From contig NC_073303.1 in assembly GCF_027595985.1 (NCBI RefSeq), forward strand, positions 332,431,179-332,495,178: 64,000 nt of DNA, in the 5' to 3' direction. The stretch comes from Sorex araneus (Eukaryota > Chordata > Mammalia > Eulipotyphla > Soricidae). A model generated the notes under the pieces. It did no database searches. It saw only the letters and a list, made by a program, of their open reading frames with translations, and had not been told where the DNA came from. Below are positions 1-11,079 of this stretch, piece by piece; position 1 is the first letter of the stretch, and every line of letters begins with the position of its first letter. The position numbers were made by a program, and so were the translations under genes.

Positions 1-307
1 TCTTCACTGAAAAGATGAGAGAGGTCAGAGAGGTCTTAAAACAAAAAGAAAGAAAAGAAAAAGACCATTAAGTGGAGGTCTTAAAATCACAGCCAGAGAA
101 GATACAACAAAGATTAAAATTAACTCAACAGGCTGGGTGCATGTTTGGAATGCAGGAAGCCTGGGTACGTCTCCAACTGGGTATGGAAAAACCACAAACA
201 AGTATTAACAAATAACATCAACAAATGCAGTCTGATAGAGGCTTGTGGTAAAATTCAGTAACCTTCATCATGTTACTTTAAATTAAACTTTATTATTTTC
301 TTTTTCT

Positions 308-366
308 GTAGTGTTAGGGATCCTCAAGGCATGTGCTCTGTAGCTAAGCCACATCCCTCAGACCTC
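308..366 (-). mobile_element. tRNA-Ala-like fragment
   Basis: Reverse complement GGGATGTGGCTTAGCTACAG AGCACATGCC resembles the 43501 element. Confidence 0.5.
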
Positions 367-429
367 TATTAAAATATTAAAACTTCTCATAAAATAATAG
401 CAAAGGAATACTGAGTCATCATTAAAGAA

Positions 430-606
430 TTTTTTTTTTTTTTGCTTTTTGGGTCACACCCGGTGATGCACAGGGGTTACTCCTGCCTCTGCACTCAGGA
501 ATTACCCCTGGCAGTGCTTACGGGACATACGGGATGCTGGGAATCCAACCTGAGTCAGCCGTGTACAAGGCAAATGCCCTACCCACTATGCTATTATTGC
601 TCCAGC
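430..606 (-). mobile_element. SOR-type SINE, family description
   Basis: About 175 bp. In the sense direction: GGGGCTGGAGCAATAGCAT head with pol III A box, B box around GGTTCGATTCC (mutated here), CCCATATGGTCCCCTGAGCA mid-region, GAGTAATTCCTGAGTGCAGA, GGTGTGACCCAAAAAGC, then poly(A). Here it is inverted, so poly(T) is at 430. The family is tRNA-derived and was spread by L1. Other copies below are judged by these landmarks. Confidence 0.9.
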
Positions 607-968
607 CCCAGAATAATTTTTTAAAGACACTGTGTCAGGAAAATTAAATATTAAATGAATATACTAGTAATAACCAGTTAGAAAATAGGAATATTTTTAA
701 ATCAAAAGTAACTAGAATAAACCAAAATATGTAATACTTTAATAACAAAACTTTACCTAGAGATATAAAATAACAGTTAAATAAATAAATATTCGAGTTT
801 CTGGACTGGAAAAATTGCTGTAAAAATGAGACTCTTAAGTTATCTAATTTGGTGACATTCTTTGGTCACTTTGTACAACATGAAACTTTATACAACATGA
901 TTCATATGTGTTCAACTTAATACCTGAGAATAACAACACAAAAAATATCCTTTAAGAGTAATAATAAA

Positions 969-1330
969 GGGCTGGAGCGATAGCACAGCAGGTAGAGGTA
1001 AAATGGTTGCTCTGCACGCAGCCAACCCAGGTTTGACTCCCAGCATCCCATATGGTCCCCTGAGCACCACCAGGAGTAATTCCCGAGTGCGTGATCCAGG
1101 AGTAACCCCTGCACATTGCCGTGTGTGACCCAAAGAGGGAAAAAAAAAAAAAGAATTAATAAAATGAGGCCGGAGCAATATGGTGGGTAGACTGCTTGGT
1201 TTGCAAACAGCCAACTAGGGTTCAATGCCCAGCTTCCCACACGATCTCTTGACCTCCCCAGGAGTGATCTCTGAGCACAGAGTCAGGATTAAGTCCTGAG
1301 GACTGCCAGATGTGGCCCAAAATACTTTAA
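969..1330 (+). mobile_element. two tandem SOR SINEs (969-1152, 1166-1330)
   Basis: The first ends in A12; the second is older and has lost the B box (GGGTTCAATGCCC). Confidence 0.8.
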
Positions 1331-1689
1331 AAAATAAATATATCAATGAAATAAAAGTCTAAAAATATACCATACCCATAACTGACTTTTAAGAAAAACT
1401 CAACACAAGTTGGAGTGGGTAGGCTTCCCACACCTTTCCACACTTCCAGAAGGTCTGGCTCCCACCCCCACAGCCTGCAGCCACTGCCATGTGAAGCCAG
1501 TTCTACAGACCCTGGAGTTCCTAGAGCACGCAGCCATGGTGTGTGCAGCCCAGGGACACCTCCAAATTCCACAAAACTGACATTCCAGAAACACACCAAA
1601 TTAGATGGGAAATTAAAATAGAAATCAACTAAGATCAACAAACAAAAACAGTTCACACAGAAGGCTCAACTAGCAGTTGAGTAAACCCT

Positions 1690-1975
1690 CCTACAAGGAG
1701 AATTATTATATCCATGAAGAGATATAATAATTTTCACAAATTTTCTTTACTGAAATAAATTTTGATAATTCCATTAGCTATTTAGTTGTAACAAGCAATA
1801 TGAAATAAAATTTTTTGTGCCTGCTATGGGGACAGGCCCAGGGGTGGTTAGATTAACCCTCCCAAGACTCCACCTCTGTCACTCTGGTGGTGGGACTGGT
1901 ATTGGAACACCAAATGCCTGGAACAAATGGATCATGAACAATTTTGTGTAGCATGGTGTTTAAATAATGTAAAAA
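1690..1975 (+). mobile_element. L1 3' end fragment
   Basis: Shares AATTGCATTAGCCATTTAG-like sequence and GCCTGCTATGG with 36965-37160, and ends with the CACCAAATGCCTGGAACAAA type of 3' UTR. Confidence 0.6.
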
Positions 1976-2111
1976 AACAGAAAAAGAAAACAAAGACTAC
2001 AACAAAATCACTAGGAGATGCAAGGAATAGATATAAACATGGAAGACATTTGTAATATATTTTGATGTAATAATTAAAAACATGCATTATAAGTATTCTT
2101 AAAATACTTAC

Positions 2112-2144
2112 ATTTTTTATTTTGATATTTCCCCAATCATCATC
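2112..2144 (-). CDS. USP14: USP14 coding exon 3, 33-nt micro-exon (residues 55-65)
   Basis: Encodes DDDWGNIKIKN exactly, between acceptor TTTTAAAACAG and donor GTAAGT, phase 0 at both ends. It matches the human segment between GGTLK and GMTLLMMG. Skipping would stay in frame and remove 11 residues from the UBL core. The next exon (starting GMTLLM) is not in the window. Confidence 0.95.
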
Positions 2145-5100
2145 CTGTTTTAAAAACAAAGAAAAAAATTTAATGACTTCTGTCTGTACAATCTGCATGT
2201 AATTTAATAAACTCATTTTAAGATACATCAAAACAATCTTTTTTTCTATAAAACAATTACAAAGTTACCACCAGTTTCCTCTTGCTTTTGCTTTTGTAGG
2301 GGCTGATACTAATTATGCTCAGGGTCTATTTCCAGCTCTGGACTTCTGCTTACCCCTAGCAAGTTCCAAAGAACATGCAGTGTTAAGACTAAACCCAGGC
2401 CTGATTTTAGTGCCATGCAAAGCAGGCACTCAGTCCTTTAAACTATCTATCTCCCCAGCTTTACTAAATGAAGTATTTTTAAGGGGGCAAGGGGTGGGAG
2501 AGGAAACACGTGCTAAAGCCAATCAGTCTAACAAATACCTAAATTGCATGAAATACACTCCAAAGCACAGTAAATTTAGAGGCCCCCAACATACTAAAAT
2601 ACACTTGACTGATTACAAATGACAAGATGCTAATTTTCTGCATGTTTGGAACCAACAACTATAACCAGCTTATGTAACAAAAAATGAAGAGTAACTTACA
2701 AAATAAGGCTCTATATTAAAGTGATTATATAATTTATCTCAAACCAAGACACTATCAAGAATCAAAGTGGATTTAAAAAGAACACATTATGCCAGTCAGG
2801 GGCTAGAATGACAGCACAGAGATTTAGGTACTTCCTTGCCCAAGGTTAATTCAACTCAATTCTCAGCCCCCTGGCACTTTCAGGAATGATTCCTGAGCAC
2901 AAAGCAAGAGATAAGCTTGGAGCACAGCTGTGTGGAGGCCAAAAACAAACAAAAAATGTTTGCCAGCAGGGGAGTCCTAGCAATCCCTACAATTCTGCTT
3001 ACATGGTCCCTATTTAAAAAGTAGAATTATGCCAAAGATTAAGCCTGACTTAACTAACATACTACCAGAAGCAAACTAACCCTTAATTATATTCGATGAG
3101 GGAACCTTGCTTTAGGAAGAGTCCTCCCATTATTCAGAAATTCTGACTTCTCCCTCTGTTAACTTCTCTTAAATAAATCTTTTCCTTTTCTTATTTTTGT
3201 TTTTGGGCGACACCCGGCAGTGCTCAGGCTTAATCCTGACTCTGAGCTCAGCGATCACTCCTAACACATAGCTCAAGGAGACACTATGTGGTGCCAGGGA
3301 TCTAATCCAAGTCAGTTGTGTGTAAGGCAAGAGCTCTGCCCGCTGTACTATCTCTCCCTTTCTTTGTACAAAATATGCCAAACATGCAGGCCCACTAATT
3401 ACCTCTTTGGACTACCTCTTTCAAAGTCGAATGATAACTTCCTAAAAATCTCTTCTCGGTTTAGGAGATATTATTGCTAATTATAAGGAATCATGATTAT
3501 ACACACTCCCCAAGATCACCTATCGAAGATGATACAAAGCTATGAAATGAAACTGATCTGAACAAGTAAACTGCAAGCTCTTTAAGACCTTACTTGTTGC
3601 TATTTATTTAAGCCTCTGATGTTGCCTTCTCACCTGTAACTTTCATTTCTGATATTCAGGGCTAGAGAGACAGTTCAAGGGTAAGGTATTTGCTTTGCAC
3701 ACAGCCAACCACAGTTCAGTCTCCACACCACATATGGTCGAGTTATCCCTGAGCACAGAGCCAGATATCCTGAGCACCACAGGGTATGGCTCAAATACCC
3801 CAGAATTAAAATTTACTAAATTAAAAAAAAAAAATACAATGTACTCCTGTATTCATTGCAGCACTATTCACAGAAGCCAAAATCTGAAACAACCCAAGTG
3901 CCCCAAGAACAAGTGGCCTGATAAAGAAGTTATGGTACATATACACAGTGGACTACCCAGCAGTCAGAAAACAAGTCATGCAATTTGCTAATACATGGAT
4001 GGATCTGGAAAGTATGGGTGAAATGACTCACAGGGAGAGGGTCAAAGAATAAAGTCACTTATATGTAAGAACACAGCAGGGGAGTAACCAAAAGCAACAA
4101 ACAAGCTTGCCTGTTGGGGCAACAGGGGCTCTAGGTCACAGAGGGCTCCACTGTGATAGTAATAGAGGGAACGGATTACTCTGGACCAGGACTAGGTACT
4201 GAAAAATGGTAGAGTGATAATCATGAACCCTCCATCAGTAACAGTATTTTTTTTTTTTTTTTTTTTTTTTGCTTTTTGGGTCACACCTGGCGATGCACAG
4301 GGATTACTCCTGGCTCTGCACTCAGGAATTACTCCTGGCGGTTCTCAGGGGACCACATGGGATGCTGGGAATAGAACCTGGGTTGGCCGCATGCAAGGCA
4401 AATGCCCTACCCGCTGTGCTATCGCTCCAGCCCCTCCATCAGTAACAGAATTGTAAACCATAATGCCTAAAAGAGGGAAATAGGGGGGGAAAAAAAAAAG
4501 TGCCTGCCTAAGAGCAGGCTGGTGGGATAGGAGGCAAACCAGAGCATTGGAGGAGGGAAGTTGACACTGGTGAAAGGATTGGTGCTGGAACACCACATGC
4601 CTGAAACTGTCATGAATAACTTTGTAACTTTATAATTCACAGTGATTCAATAAAAAAAATTAAAAATTCCATACTGTTTTGATGGTTCTTTGTTTTTGGG
4701 TCACACCTGGTGGTGCTCAGGGGACCATATGGGTCCAAATCCAGGGACCAAACCTGGATCAGCCACATGCAAGGCAGGCACTTTATCTATTTTTACTATC
4801 TCTCTGGCCCCTGTTCTGCATTTTAAAATATTTATTTTCTGGTTTTTGGGCCATACCCAGAGGCACTCAAGGGTTCCTCCTAGCTCTGTGTTCAGGGATC
4901 ACTGCAAGGTTAGAACTGAACCTGGGTCAGTCGCATGCAAGGCAAAAACTCCTACCCACTGTACTATGGCGCTGGCACCATATTTTGCATTTTAACAAAT
5001 GAAATTTTCCAAATTTCTAACAGAAATGCTAAGGGCATAAAAATAGATTTTATATTACTTAATAAAATTAAGGGGCTTGGAGTGATAGCCCAGCGGGTAG

Positions 5101-8100
5101 GACGTTTACCTTGCACATGGCCGACCCGGGTTCAATTCCTCCATCCCTCTTGGAGAGCCCAGCAAGCTACCGAGAGTACCCCACCTACACAGCAGAGCCT
5201 GGCAAGCTCCCCGTGGCGTATTTAATATGCCACAAACAGTAACAACAAATCTCACAATGGAGACGTTACTGGTGCCCAGTTGAGCAAATCAATGAGCAAT
5301 GGGATGACAGTGATACAGTGAATAAAATTTAAACTTCCAACATGCCTTTACTGAAAAGAGATTAAAACAATACCAACAGAGGCCCAAGAGATCGTACAGA
5401 AGGTAAGGCACTTGCCCTGCAGAGGTGATCCAGCTTTATTCCCTGGCATCCTATACACCAGGTCCCCCAAGCACCACCAGGAGTTACCTCTGAGGACAGA
5501 GCAAGGAGGAAGCCCTAAGCACAACAGGCTGTGCACCACCCTCGCCAAAAATGTATATATATAGATAATTGGGAAATGGCCTCACTAACTGCCCTGATCC
5601 CTAGAGAAATAGTCACTGATACAGTGATTTACAAAATTAAAACAAATGTTTTTACAGGAGGGAAGCCTCCTAAACAGTGTTCAAGGAGCCTGTGGGCAAC
5701 TCCTGGTGATACTCAGTTACATAGGACAGATTGTTCAGTGCTGGATCCCACAATAAGGTACTCAGGTCCAGAGGTGCTGGGACCAGCAGGGATAAAACTC
5801 AGAGCTACATGCCAGCAAGCATGGCATATGCTTGAGCTCTTTGAATTATCTCTCCAGTCCCCAAAATAATAATTGATGCTTTTATAATGCAGTGATTTTG
5901 TTTGGGGATTGGGGGCTGGACCACACCTGATAGTATTAAAGGGCTACTTCTGGTTGTGCTCAGAGGACTCTATCAACCAGGGATGGAACTTGGTGGAGGG
6001 GTGTGCAGCAGTTTTCAAGACAAGTGATTTCCCTCATATACTCTCTCTAGCCCTAATGGAGTGTTCTGTACTTGAAGTACAATTACTACAATGTTCCTTT
6101 ACTCTCACAGATTATATAGTGCTTTCAACAAATACAAATATCTGGAAAGCTACAATTTCTCATGCTATTTTTAATATCACTGCCACTGGATCACTGTTAT
6201 CCTGTTGCTCATCGATTTGCTCGATCAGGCACCAGTAACATCTCCATTGTGAGACTCGTTGTTACTGTTTTTGGCATATCGAATATACCACTGGTGGCTT
6301 GCCGGGCTGTCCGAGAGGGACAGAAGACTCAAACCCGGGTCGGCTGTGTGCAAGGCAAATGCCCTACCTGCTGTGCTATCGCTCCACCAATTATATAAAA
6401 ATTTTATGTAGTGAAAATCTGACCAAAATTTTACCTTCAATGTTCCTCCTTTCACCATAACTTTCTGTCTGGCCGGCTGGACTCCAGTCAGTGCAAAAAG
6501 CTGAGCCTTGAACACCATTGGAGGTTCATCAGTGTTCAATTCTACACCTTCAAATTTCTCCTTTCCCCATTTCACAGTAACTGCAAAGGAAACATGATTT
6601 ATTTTATTTTTCCGTACACAATGCTCAGAATTTAGATTTAGAAGATCCACAGGAGCCTATCAGGCTAGTCTGTAAAAGGAAAATTGTTACCAATCATCTT
6701 TTTATGCTCGATCCTTCCTAATCAGGAATGACTTCAATGCAGCAGATCCTGAATAAAGTTAATGAATCTAACTCAGCTTCTCACTTTATAAGCAAAGAAA
6801 CTGAGACTTCCATTATAATTGTCACAAAATTAGCAAATATTCAAGTTTTCTTAAATACTCTGCCAAGTATGATCACAATGAAATATTTTTCAGAAGTTGG
6901 ATCAAATTTCAAAATGTCATTAAAATAACTGTTAAACTCATATTCCTGGAACAAAAAAAGCGAAAGATTAGAAAAATAATTTTGAGTATACAACTTACGT
7001 ACAAGTGAAGGAACGCAATGTTATGGAAATAAGATGTGGGAGAACTGAAAGGAAGTTTATGAATTAAGAGGTGCCCGCATCTTTTTTTTCTCTCTCCCCC
7101 TCCCTCTCTCTCTCTCATCCCCTTTCTCAGAACTTCCAAATAAATCTGTTACACTTCAAAAACCAGAGGTCATCAGACATTGAGACTCCAGGACCAGGGG
7201 CCATAGAGATAGTACAGCGGGTAGGGTGTTTGCCTTGCAAGTGATCAACCCAGGTTCAATCCCCACCACCCCACACAGTCTCCCAAGCACTGCCAGGACT
7301 GATTCTTGAATGCTGAACAGGAGTAACTCCTGCGCACTGCCAGGATCCAGGGCTAGAATGAGAGTACAATACCATACAGCTGACCGGGTTTGAGCCCTGA
7401 CATCCCATAAGGTTCCCAAGCACTGCCAGGAGTGATCCCTGAGTACAGAGCCACAAGTAAGGCCTGAGCTCGGCTGGGTATGACCCCAAAACAAATACAC
7501 ATAAAAATAAAACATTCAGAATCCAAAGATTGTTTATATGCCTATACTATGCATTTCTGTAATTAAACATACAGAATGTACATATATAGAAATCTTACTT
7601 CACAATCATTCAGGTATCATAAATTTTTGTTTTAAAAAACAGAAAATAGGGCTGATTCCTGCCACTTCAAGGTCCCTCAGGAATCGCTACACATGGTCTT
7701 GGTAGCCTTACAGCACTAATCGTCATGAGAAGTACTAAAACTGGATCACTGAGGGTGCCGTCGAGCACCTAGCTCCACTGAGTGTGACATGTCTCACTAC
7801 CCCCACTAATCTCTTTAAGCACTGGTAAAGATGTAAACAAACTAAAACCTTGGTATACCGCTGGTGAGAGTATAAAATGGTCCAGTCACTGTGGGAGACC
7901 ACGAAGGAGCTCCTCATGAAATTACTAGAATAACCAGATGACACTTTTGAGCATACACCTCAAAGTAGGGAAAGCAGGAACTTAAACTGATATTTGTATA
8001 CCCATTTTCTTTTTTCTTCTCTAAGGGCGTGGTCTCCCAGTGCCACACTCAAGAGGTATTAAGGGGTTATTTCTGGCTTTGTGCTCAGGAGAGGCTCGTT

Positions 8101-10895
8101 CCTAGCAGTGGTGGGGAAGCAAATGTACAGGGATCTAATCCAGGCCTTCTGCATGCAAAGCCTGCACACAGTCCACTGAGCTGGCTCTTGGGCCCTGTTG
8201 AGTCATTTTCAAAGTAGCATTATACACAGTGGCCTAAAGATGGGAGCAACCCAAGGATCTATCTAAAGATCAATGAACAAATTGTGCTACATGCTTAGAA
8301 GAGATATTATTCAGTCTTAAAAACTAATAAAACTCTTGTACATTACAACACAGATGAATGTTGAAGACATTCTACTAAATGAACTGCTATGACTGAAGGA
8401 GATACCTAGCAAACAGTCAAATTTTTAGATGAAAACAGAATGTCTGGTTGCCAAGAACCTGGAAGGAAAGGTAAAGAAGTCAACTGTTCAATGGCTATAG
8501 AGTTTCCTTTAAAAGCAGGAAAGTTCTGGAGGCACATGAGGAGGATGGGTGCCGGACAGTATCAACAGACTTAATGCTACAGCTGTACATCTGAGTTGGG
8601 GAGATAGTGTTTACAGGCTAGAGCACACAGGTGCTTTGCATACAGGAAGCCTGGACTGGAGACCCAGCATCACTTGGAATCCCAAGCACTGCCAGGAGCA
8701 ATCCCCAATCCAAGAGTAGTAGCCCCTTAGCCCGCAGCATGTGCCTCTATCCCCCCCCCCAAAATAATTAGATCAGCCTTATCAGATAGTTTACTTTCAA
8801 AATATGTGAAAATAAATAAGGACAGATATAATTTATTTACACTAACATTTACACCAAAAACTTTACATCTTCCTAAAATGAATACTCATTTAGTAGATGT
8901 CTGATTTAACTAATAGTTGTTTGATTTCTAGCTACTAAAAACAGAACAATTTGGCAAACTGACCCAGATTCCAACTTCCAACTCTTTTACCAGTTCAATT
9001 ACTCAAGATTAGAAACAATCATTAGGGAGATTCTCTATGAATTTACATCCTAATAAGGAAAGAAAGACAGGTGGATGGTTAAAATTATTAATGTAACACG
9101 AATCTAAACGCTGCTACAGGAGTTCAGAGGAATACTCCAATGAGAAAAGATTCAACTTTGAGCTGAAATTTCAAAAAACTAGGTACTAAGAGGAGTGACA
9201 GAATAAAAGTATTCCCAGGAGGAAATAAAAACAATGAAAGGGGCCAGAGAGAACAGTGGGTAGGGTGCTTACCTAGCACACAGTCAACCCAGGTTCCATC
9301 CCTGGCACCCTACAATCCACCAGGAGTGATCCCTAAGCACAAGAGCCACAGGTGATCCCTGAGCACCATTAGGTGTGATCAAGAAGAAAAAAAAAATAAT
9401 AATGAAAAGCAGCACAGTGTGTTCTGAGATATATGTCCCAGGATGAAGAAATTGCTGAAACTGTAGTTAGTCAAAGATCAAGCCAGGGAAGACCATATAA
9501 TTACACTAAGACATAAAAGCTTTAGTTATAGAAAACGTGTAACCCTTAAAAAAAGGTTTTCATTTTCATCTTATCTCACTGAACACTAGATGAGTAGCAG
9601 GGAAAAAAAGGTCTGAAGAAGGCATAACTGTAATCACTGAATCTGTACTATTACAAGTAAGAGATGAGAGAACACTAAACCAGAACAATATTAGAAATAA
9701 TAAAAAGGAACCTGTCTTATTTAGCTACCTGGGTGACCAAAGGCAAGTTAACTTCAATACTTTGCTTCCCTGGAAAGGAGAATTCTACCAATACCACACT
9801 TCTGCTTTGAAGATTAAAAGGCAGTATGTATAAAATTGCCAAGTTTCATGCCAGGCACATAGGTGTCCACTAATTTTGTAGCCCTGATTTTAAAATCTGA
9901 GTATGAAATTCTTTAATTTCCCACTAAAACTTGTAACCAAAACAAATTAGGGGGTCATGAGCCACAGAACCATGAGAAGGATGCTGCCTTGCACAGGTTG
10001 ACCAGGTTCAATCCCTGGCACCCCATCAGGCGTGATTCCCTGAACTTAGAGCCAGGCCTAAGCCCTGAGCACCGGGTGTGGCCCAAAACCAAATCAAACC
10101 AAATCAAGAGGGACAGATTTTCAAAAGACGGAAAATGCACATTTTCTACGTGGAGATGACGCCTCAACTCTGCCTTGCTTGGACAGGATCTCCACCAGGA
10201 TCTCCAGGCGAAATGCTGAGGCTCTCCAGGAGGCTGAGTCAACACATCAAGCAAAGTTCTAGAACATCAAGAATCTACCTCCGGATGAAGCATCCCTCGT
10301 GGCTCCTACCGTGCTGGGTAAAGGGCGATCTTCGCTCAAGGCGCCGGGAGAGCCCAGAGGCGGGCCTGTCGGGGAGTCGCGCCGCGGCCAGTCGGAGCCA
10401 TCGCGCCTATTCGAGGGGCCATTTTGAACTACGAGTAGGAAGGCGCAAGGTGCACTTGGGCGAAGTGAGAATGCGATGTCCGACCGCGACCGACACGCAG
10501 AAGTCGACTGTGTCAGGAAGCAGCGACGCCCACGGCCGGCCGGCCTTGGGCGCGGGGCCGGCGCCGGCTCACCCGGGCCTCGGGCTCAGGCGCCCGCGAC
10601 CCCGTCGAGGGCAGGAGAAACGCGCGAGCAGCCGAGCGGCGCTGGGACGGCACCGCAGCTGCACGCCGCCGGCCCCCGGCGCCCGACACGCCCTCGCCCG
10701 TCGCCGAGGCCGAGGCGGGCCCCAGCCACGGTTCTGCAGAGTCACGGCCCCGCGGCCGCGCCCGCTGCGGCGCCCTCCCAGCCCGGCCTCGCTCCCGCGC
10801 CTGCAGGCCGCGGCCCCCTCCCCTCCCCCGCCGGCCTACCCGAGGCCTAGACCGGGCCCGTGGGGGCGCGGGAACTCACCAGAGTAGAGCGGCAT
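2112..10895 (-). CDS. USP14: USP14, 5' part of gene (coding exons 1-3; rest off the left edge)
   Basis: USP14 is the proteasome-associated deubiquitinase that trims ubiquitin chains from substrates docked on the 26S proteasome. Three exons spliced on the minus strand encode residues 1-65, beginning MPLYSVTVKWGKEKFEGVEL, and match human USP14 as I recall it without a difference. Exon spans are 10880-10895, 6435-6580 and 2112-2144; junction phases are 1, 0 and 0, and all donors and acceptors are GT/AG. The segment covers most of the ubiquitin-like domain (about residues 4-80) that binds the 19S subunit PSMD2/RPN1. The USP catalytic domain with its active-site Cys lies beyond the left edge. The start lies in a CpG island with G at -3, as expected of a broadly expressed gene. 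ROCK1 follows about 13 kb upstream on the same strand. Confidence 0.97.
2283..2945. mobile_element. two eroded SOR SINEs (2283-2458 minus, 2799-2944 plus)
   Basis: Landmarks remain in both (ATGCTCAGGGTC and CTATCTCCCCAGC; GGGGCTAGAATGACAGCACAG), but divergence is high and neither has a clear duplication. No feature was seen in the 340 bp between them. Confidence 0.6.
3188..3800. mobile_element. SOR SINEs 3188-3358 (minus) and 3658-3800 (plus)
   Basis: The first keeps TTTTTGGGCGACACCCGGCA; the second starts GGGCTAGAGAGACAGTTCA. About 300 bp between them shows nothing recognisable. Confidence 0.7.
3825..4670 (+). mobile_element. L1 3' end, split by a SINE
   Basis: TTCATTGCAGCACTATTCAC and ACATGGATGGATCTGGA are typical L1 3' sequence; ends GTGATTCAATAAA plus poly(A) at 4650-4670. 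Confidence 0.8.
4245..4431 (-). mobile_element. young SOR SINE with 17-bp duplication
   Basis: T26 tract, full body, and perfect duplication CCCTCCATCAGTAACAG (4228-4244, 4432-4448). It sits inside an L1 3' end. Confidence 0.92.
4688..4980 (-). mobile_element. two SOR SINEs (4688-4811, 4838-4980)
   Basis: The first lacks the segment between GTGCTCAGG and GGACCATATGGG (internal deletion); the second is full-length but diverged. Confidence 0.75.
5072..5320 (+). mobile_element. long SINE, full copy (SOR head plus non-poly(A) tail)
   Basis: Reference copy. The first 65 nt are the SOR tRNA-like head with A box (TAGCCCAGCGGG) and B box (GGGTTCAATTCC). From about 5138 the body is different: GGAGAGCCCAGCAAGCTACC, CCTGGCAAGCTCCCCGTGGC, ACAGTAACAACAAATCTCAC, TGGAGACGTTACTGGTGCCC. 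The end is GATGACAGTGATACAGTG. Perfect 9-bp duplication AATAAAATT (5061-5069 and 5321-5329). Confidence 0.85.
5379..6054. mobile_element. three old SOR SINEs (5379-5535 plus, 5680-5862 minus, 5900-6054 minus)
   Basis: Recognised by CCAAGAGATCGTACAGAAGG, ATTATCTCTCCAGTCCCC and GACCACACCTGATAGTA. All are heavily mutated. Confidence 0.65.
6178..6394 (-). mobile_element. long SINE, 40 nt from USP14 exon 2 donor
   Basis: Tail end at 6178, head at 6394 (GCTATCGCTCCA). The middle block (second GGCAAGCTACC region) is deleted relative to the 5072 copy. Sense with USP14. Confidence 0.8.
6435..6580 (-). CDS. USP14: USP14 coding exon 2 (residues 6-54, UBL domain)
   Basis: 146 nt, acceptor TTTGCAG and donor GTAAAA. 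It supplies the second and third base of Val6 and then 48 codons, TVKWGKEKFEGV to MVKGGTLK, most of the ubiquitin-like fold. Downstream in the gene, a SINE tail-bearing copy (6178-6394) ends only 40 nt from this donor. Confidence 0.97.
7195..7492 (+). mobile_element. two head-to-tail SOR SINEs
   Basis: 7195-7345 runs without a poly(A) tail straight into a second partial copy (7350-7492), which ends GGTATGACCCCAAAAC. Possibly a dimer. Confidence 0.75.
7725..8560 (+). mobile_element. L1 3' fragment, split by a SINE
   Basis: CTGGTGAGAGTATAAAATGG upstream and CAACACAGATGAATGTTGAA downstream of the SINE at 8028. Confidence 0.65.
8028..8195 (-). mobile_element. eroded SOR SINE splitting an L1 fragment
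   Basis: TATTTCTGGCTTTGTGCTCA and CACTGAGCTGGCTCTTGGGC remain; L1 3' sequence lies on both sides. Confidence 0.6.
8596..10094 (+). mobile_element. three SOR SINEs in USP14 intron 1 (8596-8752, 9240-9392, 9950-10094)
   Basis: All plus, all diverged; the one at 9950 lies just before the CpG island. The 490-bp and 550-bp gaps between them (8760-9240, 9395-9950) show no gene or repeat I can name. Confidence 0.7.
10880..10895 (-). CDS. USP14: USP14 coding exon 1 (first 5 codons plus 1 base)
   Basis: Reads ATG CCG CTC TAC TCT G followed by the donor GTGAGT (10874-10879). The context GCC before ATG is a good Kozak match. The last base pairs with TT of exon 2 to give Val6. The exon is too short to be found as an ORF; it is fixed by the USP14 N terminus MPLYSVTV and the matching splice phase. 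Confidence 0.95.
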
Positions 10896-11079
10896 GGCGG
10901 GGCCGAGGGCGGGAGGCGGAGGGCAGGAGCGGGGCCCGGCACAGGCGGCCTCGGGAGACGGACACGGAGACGCGGCGGCGGCGGCCCAGGCTGAGGCGCG
11001 GTGGTGGAGGCTCCGCTGCGACGCGACTCATTCAAACCGGCCCCTGGCGATGACGCAGCAGCACGCAGCTCCCGGGCCG

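Noticed and set aside
6225-6434. Open frame extending USP14 exon 2 leftwards
   Set aside because: The frame runs past donor GTAAAA into intron and a SINE.
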